Source: Bromus sterilis (lineage: Eukaryota > Streptophyta > Magnoliopsida > Poales > Poaceae). Taken from it: a stretch of 64,000 nucleotides of DNA. The number at the start of each line of letters is the position of its first letter. Positions within the stretch are counted from its first letter, which is position 1. The stretch is from positions 126,770,501 to 126,834,500 of the forward strand of contig OX465596.1 in NCBI GenBank assembly GCA_950022295.1. The letters are read 5' to 3'. Below are positions 12,059-22,961 of the stretch, one piece after another. A program made the translations under genes and the position numbers. Below the pieces are notes generated by a model. That model had not been told where the DNA came from and searched no databases. It worked only from the letters and a program-made list of their open reading frames with translations.

Positions 12059-15000
12059 TTAATTGTTTTGACTCGGCTCGGGGAATGGGCGGCATCCTTC
12101 TTTCGTCATGAAAGGCCTTGTGTCACGCAGGGCCTTTAGGCGGACTTCTATCTCCCCATTGGATGGTGCAATGTTGGAGTGGAAGATCGACCCCCTCATT
12201 TGTACTTCATGCCGGATGATAGTCGCCATCTGCGCTTGGATGTGAAAGAACTCCTCCTTCAGATTTGCATCGGCGATTTCCGCCTTCCTTTCAGCCCACG
12301 CTCTGAGATGACTTGGCAGCGTAAGGTTGCGTTGTTCCTGTACAATCGCCCTCATGTGATGAAGGGCGTAGTATGCATCCCTCACACTGCCAGCCGGCTG
12401 CTTGACGCACGGGAACTGCGTTACGTGGTTGAACACGTTCACGCCAGGCTGATTTTTCCTGAACTTGTGCTTCATGATCTTGCCTCCGGCTTTTATGTAG
12501 CCGACGAGAGCATCATCCAAAACTCTCATGATATACTTGTAATCTTTTTTGTTCACACTCCCCGAGTCTAAATACACGGCATGCGAGTGTTGCGGTGAAA
12601 AGCAGATGAGCACGCAGTCTTGATCCTCACTGCATAATTAAAACAATCCAAAAGGAATGTTGGAAGAGGACAATGGAAAGCTAAGAAAGCATATATGCTA
12701 CGGAGGCGAGCGAATGACTTACTTGGGAGAGTAGGTCATAAGAAATGAATCTTTGTCGGCCTTCCGTAGCATGAAGTCTGTGATGTACCCCGCCGCGAGA
12801 GTCGTGTCCCCGTCGTCCATCAAGCTGCTTTCACGCATGTAGAAGGGGTCCAATATCGCGACGCTCGGGGTCTTATCTCTCCTGATACTCATAGAAAGGC
12901 TGAGCGAGAACAGACGGATAAGTCTATGGTCCAGCCGCTTGAGATGGTACAAATTGAAGATCTCCGAAAACCGTAGGATTATCATATCCGCGGGGATAGT
13001 GTTGAAGAAGCCCATGTTGAGTGGCACCTTGGCCATGAAAACCGGGTACGAGGGATTATCTTCTCGAAGAAGAATCTTCTCTAATGCCATAATACTATGA
13101 TGCACACTCTGCATATCCGAAGTTGCAAGGTCCAGCATGTCCTTAGGTAGCATCGCCCTACCAGCCACATGGATTTCAAACGAGAGATCCTTGGGTCTTG
13201 GTGGCCCGTCCTGAGCCCGGATCGGCATCGAAGGTTGGCTACTAGAAGTGATGCTCTTCTTTCTTTTACGTCCCTTCTTCTTTTCTGATTTTGAGCAGTC
13301 ACCGGCCTTTATCTGCTCAGTGGCCGCCTTATGGAGTGTGGACGGGCTGAGAATAGATCTTGTGGCATCTTCTTGAGGCTCGGTGAAGGCGCAAGCTGCT
13401 GGAGACATGTCTTGAGAAGCAGCGAAGAGACGCGTGGAGCAAGCAGGCTTCGCCGCAGGATCAGCTGGACCGCGAGCTTCCTCGTCATGCTGACAGGCTC
13501 CTTCAGCAGGAGGCATGAATAAGTCATCAGCATCATACAAAGTATTGATGAACTGGTCGGCGCTGATATCATCATCAAGATCATCGTCTTCTTGTTGTGC
13601 TCCGATGGGATCATGTGGCGCCGACACGATGACTAGCGGTGTTGTCCTAGGTGTGGTGCCCCTTTCCCCCGTCATTAAACGCATTTGGCTCTTCGGCCAT
13701 AGGCATATTTGGTTGAAACAGTCACTGAGGACTGCCGGCTCATCCTCATCGTATTCGGGGGGTTGAATGGGAGGTTCAACTCTCTCGTAGCCCGAAATCA
13801 CGAGAGAGATTTGAACCCTATGCATCTCCGGTGCCATCGGCATATTGTGCATGATTCGATTTTGTGGTTGAATGATTTTACCTTTGGAAACATCCTTCAA
13901 CTCGCCGTCCACGACTTGTAATAGAATGCATGGAGTGTCCTCCTGCGAAAGAGATATATATATATGCATGTACGGCATCAGAGAGATTCCACTAAAAAAG
14001 GCAAGGAGATGAAGTCCTCGTTTGAGTTGCAGATGCTTATAGTTACCTTGAGGGCGTCGAGGTCGGCTAGTGAAGAGACCCCGCCGATGACGGCGGGCAT
14101 GCAAGAGAAGGAGGGCGCGCTGCCTCCCGTGGCGTCGGTCCCCCTATTTGTGCTGCCGCCGGGTGCATTATTGTTATGCCCGGGTTGCTCGATCGTGGCC
14201 GGAGGAGTTACCATCACGTCCGGCGTCGCCGCCGCGGTGTTGGCGGCCGGAGTCACCAATACGCCGGGAGTCGGTGCGGGAGCCACCACTACGGCCGGAG
14301 TCGGGACTGCAGGCGCCGCGGGGCCCGAGTTGCGGCCGACCATGCTGGGGACTGGTATGGGCCCTTGTCCACCACGCGCTTGCCAATTCGCGAGCGACTG
14401 CATCATATCTGGAAGGAGAGCGTTCATCGTCTTCGCCACTTCGTCCTGGACAAGCTGCGGAAGCATGTTCACCTTCTCCTCCAGTCCACGAACATAAGAG
14501 GCATCTTCTTCGGTCCTTCTCGCCTTGCGCCCCCTCGAACCGGACTGCTCCGCCGATTTTCCATAATATTCGGACCAATTTAGGTCCGCACCAAAGCCGA
14601 CCACACGGCCGGCTGACGATGGCTTCGCCGTCACGTCGTCAACCTTCTTGACCTTGTTCAACGCCCTGTTGAAGGCGTTGTCCCACGGGCCGGCCGGCTT
14701 AACCGACGAATCCTACGATGAGGCGATTTTCATTTCCGCTTGCTACAAAAAGAATGTGAAACGTTAAGAAATTGTGAACTTCACTCGAGAATTCAATCGA
14801 CAAGGTTGCGTGGTAAACTACTTACCACGGCAGTCGTAAAATCCTGAATCTTAGGATCGATAATTATTTTCGAGGTTGCTTTGTCCTTATAGCTCCGGGC
14901 CCTCACAAAGAATTCGGTCTGCGGATCATCTTTGTATTGCTGGAAGGGGTTAGGTATGCCCGCAGCGGCGTACTCGTCATCCTCCTTGTCCCATTTAGGC

Positions 15001-15791
15001 TTGGAACTTTTGTAACCACCGGCTCCGAGACGATGGTTACCTATGACCTGCGACCGCATGGCCTTGCCCTTTGCACTCGCGACCTTGGCTTGCTCGGACT
15101 CACACCTAGCCTTGAAAAGGTTGTAGGTAGCTTCGTCGATCAACGGCTCTTTCTCCTTGAGCTCCTCCTAGGTTTTGTTCTTTTCAAAAATTGCCCTCTT
15201 CACCCGGGTTTTCCAACTGGACAAGGCCTTGCTCATCTTCCTGAGGGCCCATGTGTTTACTTTGTTCCCTCTGAGTTTGGTGTTATCGTACGACTCCGGA
15301 AACTTGTATCGTCCGTGCAGCTTGTTGATAAGAAGCTGACAATAATGAATATTCTCACGACTCCTGAGGTTAATCGTGGTGATCGGCACGGTGTTGCGGA
15401 GAATCGCCGCGACTTGACGGCCGTACCCTTCCGAAAAACGTTCGGGCTCTTTAGGAATCCCGACGGCGGTCACAACAGTAAACTCTTGCCTGATGACGCC
15501 GACCTTGGTCGGTTTCCGATTCCTCTTCTTCGACTGGGTACCATCTGTGTTGGAGCCACCGGTCCCATCATCCTCGCCGATGTTCCTCTCGCCGTCTGTC
15601 GTACCGGCCTCCTCCTCCAAGTCATCATCCGATGAGTCGGACTCCGACTCTATCTCCTCCTCATACTCCTCCTCGCCCGGAGGTACTTCCTCTTCTCTCT
15701 GCTCCTCGACCTCCTCCTGGGAGTATTCCCAAAATTGCTTCCTTTTTTCTCCCGGCTGAGAAGAAGGACCGGCGTCGGCTCCGGTCGACAT
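12059..15791 (-). pseudogene. CACTA-2 second gene, four exons, interrupted only by two TAG codons
   Basis: Likely exons on the minus strand are 15791-14826, 14742-14047, 13942-12723 and 12629-12059. All junctions have GT..AG and introns are 83, 104 and 93 bases. Together they make 3453 nt, exactly 1151 codons, with in-frame TAG codons at 15168-15170 and 14713-14715. The N-terminus is strongly acidic (Glu/Asp-rich), followed by a region with GRYKFP and GAGGYK, a linker with long Ala/Pro/Val stretches, and a domain with ILDPFYMRES. The C-terminus contains YLDSG, QPAGSV and YYALHHMRA, resembling a Ulp1/C48 peptidase but with Asp-Ala in place of the catalytic Cys-Gly and no His-Trp motif. CACTA-1 carries the same gene in worse condition. 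By family analogy the protein binds element DNA; a protease activity is unlikely. Confidence 0.75.
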
Positions 15792-15859
15792 GTTTGCACT
15801 ATTAAAATATTAAGAAATGCAACTACTTAATTAATTAGCATAATAAATAAATGTAAATA

Positions 15860-15998
15860 CTCTCATGTTAAGAAAAATAGCAAAGGTCATGCACGAATTC
15901 ACGGAAAAATTCGGCATGACCTTTGCTCTTTTTCTTAACATGAGAGTGCCCCATTCTCAACCGAAACGGAAGTTAATCAACATTTCGGGAGAAAGGGG
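15860..15998 (-). promoter_or_regulatory. Two-hairpin leader module upstream of the CACTA-2 second gene
   Basis: Hairpin 1 has 33-base arms at 15860-15892 and 15914-15946 with one mismatch; the outer stem CTCTCATGTTAAG differs from that of CACTA-1 (CTAGGTCAAG) yet still pairs. Hairpin 2 spans 15948-15998 with CCCCATTCTC / GAGAAAGGGG around CCGAAACGGAAGTTAATC. It sits 69 bases upstream of the second-gene start at 15791. Confidence 0.6.
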
Positions 15999-17460
15999 AT
16001 AATAATTTGTACCTGCACAAAACAAATGCCTACATGTAGGCACAACAATGCACAAAAATAGATATTCAAACAGGAGATATTCAAGAAACATATATATAGG
16101 TAAATTTCATATGATAAAAAATGCATTGCAAATTCTGTATACTTGCAAATGGATAAAAAATGAGCTTGACTAAAACAGCGGACAAACACGATGAGATAAA
16201 CATGATGAGATCTTGTAACAATGGCACATAAAAATATAAAACTATCGAAGAAAAGATTCTACACTTGCTAGTTTCATCATTATGTTCATAAGAACAAATG
16301 CTTACCTACTGGTTTTTCTCCTCTCTCTTTTTTAATTTTTACTAAAGCATATTCCAACTTTCAAGCTTTGATGCATAAAAACAATAAGAGTTTCTCTGTC
16401 CAAGGGGAGGGGGGTCAATAACCTTAGTATAATTTTATAAGTGTTGTCTAATAGTGGTTCATAAGACAGCCTATTTTGGATTTCAACATCGAATAATATG
16501 GAACCATGTATAAGTTGTTAGGTGCAGATCTTAAACTAAATTCAGAAAATTCAAATGCTACCTTATCAAATCCTGGGCACAAACAGCAAAAGGTTGCATA
16601 TCTCCCACAAGACAAACAACAAAAAAATCATGCATACACTTATAATTTCTAGCAAATGAGGACATTGTGTCGGCTAAGTGCATACACTTAAAAATCATGC
16701 ATACACTTAAAAATGCGTCACCCCTAATTGTTTTTTAAGTACAGTAGAGTAGATGTTGTTGGCATCAATTGTTCCCTAATATCTTCCCTGCAATTCCCTC
16801 TTTGTTAGCATCTTAGATTATGGACTGATGCACCCGCAAAAAGAATTACTTATGGACTGATGGCAGTGAAGAATTGTGATGTTTTCGTTACAATGATCTG
16901 TATGGATCCACTTAAACTCATGCAGCTTCAGGAATTCTTAGGTTAGGCCATACGGTCCTGGCATCTCACAGGCTCTAAAGCAACAATTTCTTTCCGGGCA
17001 TGGCATCACAGATCACACAGCAGCAGCAATGGCACACAGAGCATGATGACAAGAAAAATAGCATACTGCGGCATCATTTCTTTTTCGTGCAGCAGAAGAA
17101 CCACAAAGGGCAGGGGTCGTACCTGTGGGCGTGGAGGAGCGCGGGCCAGAAGGATCGGACGCCGGGAGGCGGGGAGGGGTCGCCAGACTATGGACGGTGG
17201 CGCGGGGCGGCTACGGTGGGACTGCAGCCGTCGGCGGCTCCAGGGAGGGAGGCGCGGCTGCTCCACCAGGGAGGGGGCGGCGAGGGCGGTGGACGGAGAG
17301 GGGGGCGGCGAGGGAGGCAGCTCCGGTGGCGGCGAGGGCGGTGGACGGAGAGGGGGGCTCGAACGACGGGGGGCGGCTCCGGTGGCGGTCGACGGCGAGG
17401 AGCTGGGAGATATGGTGGGGAATGGGTGTGGGCACGGGCAAGGGGAGGGGGTGATGGAGA
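15999..17460. other. CACTA-2 intergenic region with a GC-rich leader-like block
   Basis: The part 15999-17110 is AT-rich and I see no gene in it. The part 17120-17460 is very GC-rich; on the minus strand it reads as Pro/Ser-rich low-complexity frames and ends with a possible splice donor (CACAG followed by GTACGA near 17123). Overlapping open frames on both strands are a composition effect. Placed next to the motif cluster at 17465-17690, it has the look of a promoter and untranslated first exon, possibly for the second gene. Confidence 0.4.
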
Positions 17461-17464
17461 GGTT

Positions 17465-17690
17465 AAGTCTTATGCGCGGCGCATCTAGCTGATATGCGCC
17501 ACCCATAAGGTTTCTTATGCGTGGCGCATTTCGGCGAAATGCGCCACGCATAAGAAACCTTATAGGTGGCGCATATCAGCTAGATGCGCCGCGCATAAGA
17601 GAACTTAGTGGCGCATTTGGGAAATATGCGCCACCCCTAAGCACATTTAGTGGCGCATTTATGAATGATGCGCCACCCATAAGAGTTTTT
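17465..17690. repeat. Internal cluster of CACTA subterminal motifs with a 133-bp palindrome
   Basis: The motifs GTGGCGCAT and ATGCGCCAC, otherwise confined to the element ends, are clustered here in the middle of CACTA-2. Positions 17468-17533 and 17535-17600 form 66-base inverted arms with a single mismatch around one central base (17534). No terminal CACTAC sequence borders the cluster, so it is not simply a nested MITE. Confidence 0.8.
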
Positions 17691-17789
17691 TAATTTTTTT
17701 TATTAATTGGACTAGCTATCTATCTGGTTTTTTATCGCTGCTAGTTTTGTTATCGCTACTAAATATTTTTAAGGAGTTAGGCATGATGC

Positions 17790-17876
17790 TTCAATTGTGT
17801 ATAAAAGTGGTCAAACTTTATTAAGATTGACATTGACCAAATCTTATATGCGGAGTAAAAAGAAACGGAGGGAGTA
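17790..17876. mobile_element. Stowaway-like MITE fragment (right end)
   Basis: The sequence ends AAACGGAGGGAG followed by TA, the reverse of the CTCCCTCCGTTT start of grass Stowaway (Tc1/Mariner) MITEs, and inward it has the GGTCAAA and ACTTTATTAAG blocks found in such elements. No matching left inverted end is present upstream, so it is a truncated copy. The left limit is approximate. Confidence 0.55.
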
Positions 17877-18076
17877 CTTCGATTGTGATCATATCGATCC
17901 ACGTACCATGCCTTAACCGTGTCGTCGCCGAACCAATTCCACAAACACAAGGTGTAGCGGCATTTGGAAACATAAGATTGTGATCATCAATTACAAAGTG
18001 CATATTAAATCCATGCATACACAAAGTGATCATGAATTACAAAATATTTTTCTTAAATTTGGAGCTAGCTATCTAG

Positions 18077-21000
18077 CTATCGTTTCCTCACGATCTTCTT
18101 CTTGCCCTTCTTTGTCGTGGTTGAATAATTTAGGCCCGGGACGCCTTCACTTTTCCTCTTGAACGGGAGGAGACCTTTCTTCGGTAGGGTTGTGGTGTAT
18201 GTATCCTGAGCGGCGTAGTCATCCTCCATCTTCGGGTCGCCGTACTTGTCAAAGTCTTGCTCATTGGCGACTCCATCCATTCCGATGATGTTTCTTTTGC
18301 CTCTCCTCACTACAACGCGGCTCGGCTTTGATGGGTCGGTAATGCAAAAGCATTGGTCCACTTGGCTTGCCAGTACCCATGGATCATTTTTCGCGGTGAC
18401 GTTTTCGCCCGTAGACTTGGATTTGGCTTTGGGTATAACCATGGTGGTGAAGTACCGGTCTTCTTTTACGACGCTCTTGGCCCATCTCACACGGAACATC
18501 GGCACTTTCTCTCCACAGTAGTCGAGCTCCCATATGTCCTCGATCCTTCCATTGAATCTTTCCTTGACGTCATCGGTGTAGAATATCCCCGTTACCCCTG
18601 AGTTCTGGTAATCACAGTTATTGTCCTTTTCCTCCGTGTAAAATGTGTATCCGTTGATATCATACGCTTGATAGGTAATCAGGTTGCGTGCGGCACCCTG
18701 TGACAAGGTGAATATCATCTTTTCGTCCTCGGAAGCGTTCCTTCGCGGGGGATTAGCACGAAGCTCGTCCCTGAACCAATTCATGAAACCGGAGTTGTGC
18801 TCTTTGATTAGCCGTGGATCTCGGTCCGTTATCTGCAGGCCCTGGTCACTGTACTTCTTCCTGATTAAATCCTTGTGCTTTACTATCCAAGGATCGACCA
18901 GCTGGATGTGTTGTAGCGCGACTAGGCTTGATCTTTCAAAGTCGATGTCTCGACCGTCAAAGTTGACATGCATTGCGCGGCTTCCCTCGTGGTGACCACA
19001 CCCATCGGTCCTGCCAAAGTGCTTGTTGACGGCCAGACCAACAGGGTTCTCGGTGTTGAGATAATTCGTGCAAAAAGAGATGCACTCTTCGGTTAGAAAG
19101 CCCTTCGCTATGCTTGCATCTGGACGGGACCTGTTACTAACGTATTTTTTTATGTGTCCATTCATCCTTTCGAACGGCATCATGCTGCGCAGAAACGCAG
19201 GCCCGAGTTGGACGATATCTTCCACGACGTGGATCAGCAGATGCACCATAATGTCGAAGAACGCGGGCGGGAAATAGATCTCAAGCTCGCATAGTATGAG
19301 CACGATCTCCTCCTGTAGCCTTTTGAGTTGCGTAGCGCAAATCGACTTCCGGGAGATGACGTCAAAAAAGTTGCAAAGGCCAAACAACGTTTTACGGACA
19401 TGCTCGTCCATTATCCCTCGCATCGCAACCGGGAGAATCTGCGTCATCAGCACGAAACAGTCGTTAGATTTCATCCCGCTGAAACGCTGCTTCGCCTCGT
19501 CTAGGTATCTGCTTATCTTCCCCGCGTAGCCGTTCGGAAATTTTACTCCTATGAGGCAGTGGATAAACCGCTTGATATCCTCCTCGCACAGAGTGAAGCA
19601 TGCCGGGGGGCAGTGATCAATACCGGTCTTCTTCTTGGTCGTCCTTTTTCGTTTGCGAGAGTTTTGCGTTTCCGTATCCTCTTCCTCCTCCGGCTCATCA
19701 TCGTCGTCACTAGGGGGGTGAAGTTCCCTCCTGATGCCCATAAATTTCAAGTCATTCCTTGCTTTTGGCCCGTCCTTGGTCTTCTCCGGCATGTTGAGCA
19801 GCGTGCCAAACAAGCTCTCGCACACGTTCTTTGTGATATGCATTAGATCAAGGCTATGAGGACTGCGGAGTAGACTCCAGTATTGCAAATCCCAGAAAAC
19901 AGACCTCGCTTTCCATACCCTCATCAACGGCTGAGTCTTTTTTTTCTTTCCCGGCGCGGGGCACTCTTTCCAAGTTTTCAGCAAGTTGTCGATTTCTTTG
20001 CCGCTCCTTCGAGCTGGGGGTGCTCGGAGCTCCTCGCTTCCATCGAACAGATATCCCTGTTTTCTCCACGCGTGTTTCTTGGGAAGCCACCTCCGAGACC
20101 CCTGGAACACGGTTTTTGAAGATCCAGGATCTTTTGGTAGCTGGCGGTACGTTGTATTATCCATGCACCTAACGCATGCACAGAATCCTTGGACCACCTG
20201 CCCTGAGAAATATCCGTATCTGAGATAGTCGTGCACCGTCGTGATCACCGCGGCTTTCATTGGGAAATATTATTTTGCCGCGGCGTCCCACGTATTGACT
20301 CCGTCTTTCCATAACGTTTCTAGCTCCTCTTTCAACAGCTGCAGATATAGATTGAGGTCCGTACCTGGTTGTTTCGGCCCTTGAACTAGCATACACATTG
20401 TTATGTACTTTTTCTTCATGCACTTCCAGGGGGGAAGGTTGTATATGCATACAAACACGGGCCAGGTACTGTGTGTGCTGCTCTGGCCGCCAAACGGATT
20501 GACTCCATCGGCGCTCACACCAATCCTGAGGTTCCTTGGTTCTTTCCCAAAATCTGCGTATTCGAGGTCCAACGCAGTCCATTGGCTACCATCTGAAGGG
20601 TGCCTCAGCATGTCCTCGTTTTCCGGATCCGGGTTCGGGTCATCCTCTTTTAGCTTCTTTCTATCCGCGTGCCAGGTCATGAGCTTTGCTTCCTCGGGAT
20701 CTACGGAATACCTCTGCAGACGAGGAGTGATCGGAAATTACCATACCACTTTTCTAGGAACTTTCTTCCCTCTCTTGTTTCGACTAACACCGCACACCGA
20801 ACATGTGGTTTTATCTTCGTCCTCACCCGGATAGATCATGCAATCATTTATGCAGACGTGGTATTTAACGTGCGGAAGATCGAGAGGGCAAAGGACTTTC
20901 TTGGCCCCAGCGATACTAGTTGGGCATGTGTTGCCCTTCGGAAGACGATCGTGCCATAATGCCATGTTATCATCGAAGCTTTCGTCGGTCCATTTGTGTT

Positions 21001-21577
21001 TTGCCTTCATCTCCATAGCCCCAAGTGTTACATTCAAGCGGGTATCCTCGTCGTTGCATCCTTCGTACAACTTCGTAATCGCGTCTTTCTCGAGTTGCGC
21101 CATCTTGGCTTTCTCTCTAGCTGCACCTCTTGCGTTCAACGCCTCTTTGACAAGCAGCTCTTGAACAAGAGGGTCCCGCACCCAGCTTGAATCATCATGT
21201 CCGACATCTTGATCTTCATGTCCGGCATCTTGATCTACATGATCCGCTTCGGCATCTTCTTCATGATCATGTACGGGATGCTCTTCGTCATCTCGCCCGC
21301 CGCTGTTTTCTGGTTGCCCTTCCTCATTTACTGGCGCCCCACCATTGATGTCCTCCTCCTCACCAGCTTCATCACTTATCCATCGTGTGTAGCCATCCAT
21401 CAAACCATTACGCTTCAGGTGTCTTTGCAATATTCCGGAATCAGGCTCGGTCACGCACTGCAGTTTGCATCTCCGACACGGACATCTTATATCCGACCTA
21501 TTATTCCTTAGCATGTCGTTTGTCGCACATTGCATCCACCTAGCCACGGTGATATCGCTCAGCATCTCGCGGACCAT
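18077..21577 (-). pseudogene. CACTA-2 TNP2-type transposase, single exon, two TAA codons
   Basis: The frame from ATG at 21577 to 18077 is 1167 codons with no frameshift, broken only by in-frame TAA at 20738-20740 (after KVVW, where CACTA-3 has Tyr) and at 20270-20272. Domains in order: the transposase-associated domain with CPCRRC (about residue 32), an acidic His/Asp-rich linker, a zinc-type CSVCG motif (about 262), the TNP2/Transposase_21 core with GVNPFG and TWPVF, the LDLMHITKNVCESL motif (about 605-620), a DUF4218-like part with ERMNGHIK, and a DUF4216-like part with VRWAKSVV. It ends in a Lys-rich tail. TNP2 is the protein thought to cut CACTA ends. The leader upstream has the shared hairpin core. 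Confidence 0.85.
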
Positions 21578-21634
21578 GGTCGATCACCTGCGTGCACGGA
21601 GAGAGCAACACAATTATATATCACAGTCGTCGCC

Positions 21635-21741
21635 GGAAAAATTCGGCATGACCTTCCCTAATAATGCATGGGAGCATGCGGAGAGTGCGCTAGAAATTTG
21701 CCAAAACGGAAATGAATCGACATTTCGGCAAAACATTTGCC
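21635..21741 (-). promoter_or_regulatory. Leader element upstream of the CACTA-2 transposase, related to the two-hairpin module
   Basis: GAAAAATTCGGCATGACCTT at 21640 onward matches the right arm of hairpin 1 in the second-gene leaders, but the left arm is absent here. A second hairpin follows (about 21697-21741): TTTGCC, then ACGGAAATGAATCGACATTT, then GGCAAA. It lies 60-165 bases upstream of the transposase ATG. Sharing of this block by both genes suggests a common regulatory or RNA feature. Confidence 0.5.
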
Positions 21742-21750
21742 ACTCAAGAT

Positions 21751-21854
21751 ACACATATACATCAAACCACCATAAGCTTCACACATACATCAAACCACCA
21801 CAAGCTTCACATATACATCAAACCCAAGATTCACATATACAACAAACCCCAAGC
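21751..21854. repeat. Short tandem repeat in the CACTA-2 transposase leader
   Basis: Four degenerate units of 30, 28, 24 and 22 bases share ACA(TA)TACATCAAACC and, in two, AAGCTTC. A similar but different tandem repeat lies at the same relative place in CACTA-3 (34550-34630). Confidence 0.7.
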
Positions 21855-22094
21855 TAATAAAGGCAAGTATATGGGTCATAAATGGAACAAAAGAGTTTGG
21901 GAGGAGGTCCACTTACATCAATATGAAACAAAATAGATGTAATGCCAAGTATCGAATGATAAATGGAAGAAATGAGGTGGGGAGGAGGATAAAACCGAAT
22001 AGATCTAGGGTGAGAAGAGTGGATCTAGTTTGAGAATTGTGTGGAGTGAATGAGAGGTGGTAGGTGGGGTGGAGTAGATAAGGGAAGCTCTAGG

Positions 22095-22497
22095 CATTTA
22101 GTGGCGCATATAGGAAGTCAGTGGTGGCGCATCTGTGCAATGCGCCACCCCTAAGCTCTTATGGGTGGCGCATTACCACAATGCGCCACCCCTAAGGACC
22201 TTATGGGTGGCGCATATACAGAATGCGCCACCCCTAAGCTATTAGGGGTGGCGCATTCTGTATGTGCGCCACCTATAAGGTCCTTAGGGGTGGCGCATAC
22301 TGCTAGATGCGCCACGTATAAGATCATCCAGGCTGGCCCACTCTTAGGGGTGGCGCACTGGAATATAATGCGCCACCCATAAGGTCTTATGGGTGGCGCA
22401 TTATTTTCCAGTGCGCCACCCATAACAGGTGGTGGCGCATCGCTTTCCATATGCGCCACTAATAGGCTTTCCATGTATAGCTATTTCCCTAGTAGTG
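22095..22497. repeat. CACTA-2 right subterminal motif array and terminal repeat
   Basis: From 22095 to 22465 the GTGGCGCAT / ATGCGCCAC motif recurs in alternating orientation with CCCCTAAG / CTTATGGG spacers. The terminal repeat CTATTTCCCTAGTAGTG ends at 22497. This is the promoter side of the minus-strand genes. Confidence 0.88.
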
Positions 22498-22961
22498 CCG
22501 GCAGGGTGCCGGGGCAGCTTCTCCTGGCAGCCCCGGTCTTGAAACGGCGGCGGCGGCGGTACAGAGAGGAGAACGGGAATAGCAGATCGATATTAGGGGT
22601 TTCCGTCACGGGGGGTAAATATAGGCCAAGGGGGTCACCGAGACGGGCCACAGGGCAGCCAGGAGGCCTCCTGGCGCGGCCTTCGGTGGGGCCGCGCCAG
22701 GGACCCTCCTGGGGCCCTGGTGGGTCCACCCCCTTCCTTCCTTTGTGATCCGGGAAGCTTCCGGGTCGCTGATTTTTTATATAATTTTTCTGGGATTTAT
22801 TTGGCACTTTTAATGCCGGAAAAGATGAAATACAAAAACAACACAAACAGGAACTGGCAACTGGGTGCACTGAGTTAATAGGTTAGTCCAAATATGATAA
22901 AAAGTGTATGAAAGTACAAGCAAAACATGGCAAAGTCACACAAGTCATGCATGGAGCAAGC
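22498..22961 (-). repeat. RLG-B 3' LTR, part next to the internal region, with terminal deletion
   Basis: The LTR resumes after CACTA-2 (first base shared with the CCG duplication). It should end with the complement of TGATACGTCCC, but the sequence jumps from GGAGCAAG to CTAAATTCC at 22960/22961. Compared with RLG-A, 42 bases are missing, covering the LTR terminus and polypurine tract. Confidence 0.85.

Larger units (their letters stand above)
11304..22497 (-). mobile_element. CACTA-2: complete 11.2-kb CACTA (En/Spm) transposon with both genes
   Basis: The ends are inverted: CACTACTAGGGAATAGCC at 11304 and the complement of CACTACTAGGGAAATAGC ending at 22497. The 3-bp duplication CCG is at 11301-11303 and 22498-22500. 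The empty target is visible in the uninterrupted 5' LTR near 29190 (CCTTCCGGCAGGGTGCCGG). Both genes are on the minus strand: transposase at 18077-21577, then the second gene at 12059-15791. Subterminal arrays of GTGGCGCAT/ATGCGCCAC lie at both ends, and a third such cluster lies in the middle. Because it sits in the RLG-B LTR, it is younger than RLG-B. Confidence 0.93.

Noticed and set aside
14148..14651. Plus-strand open frames of 130-170 codons over the CACTA-2 second gene
   Set aside because: They are antisense shadows of the Ala/Pro-rich linker of the minus-strand gene; homology and splice sites support the minus strand.
17000..17551. Long open frames on both strands (up to 181 codons)
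   Set aside because: The sequence is very GC-rich with simple G- or C-rich repeats, frames overlap in several phases, and no domain is recognisable.
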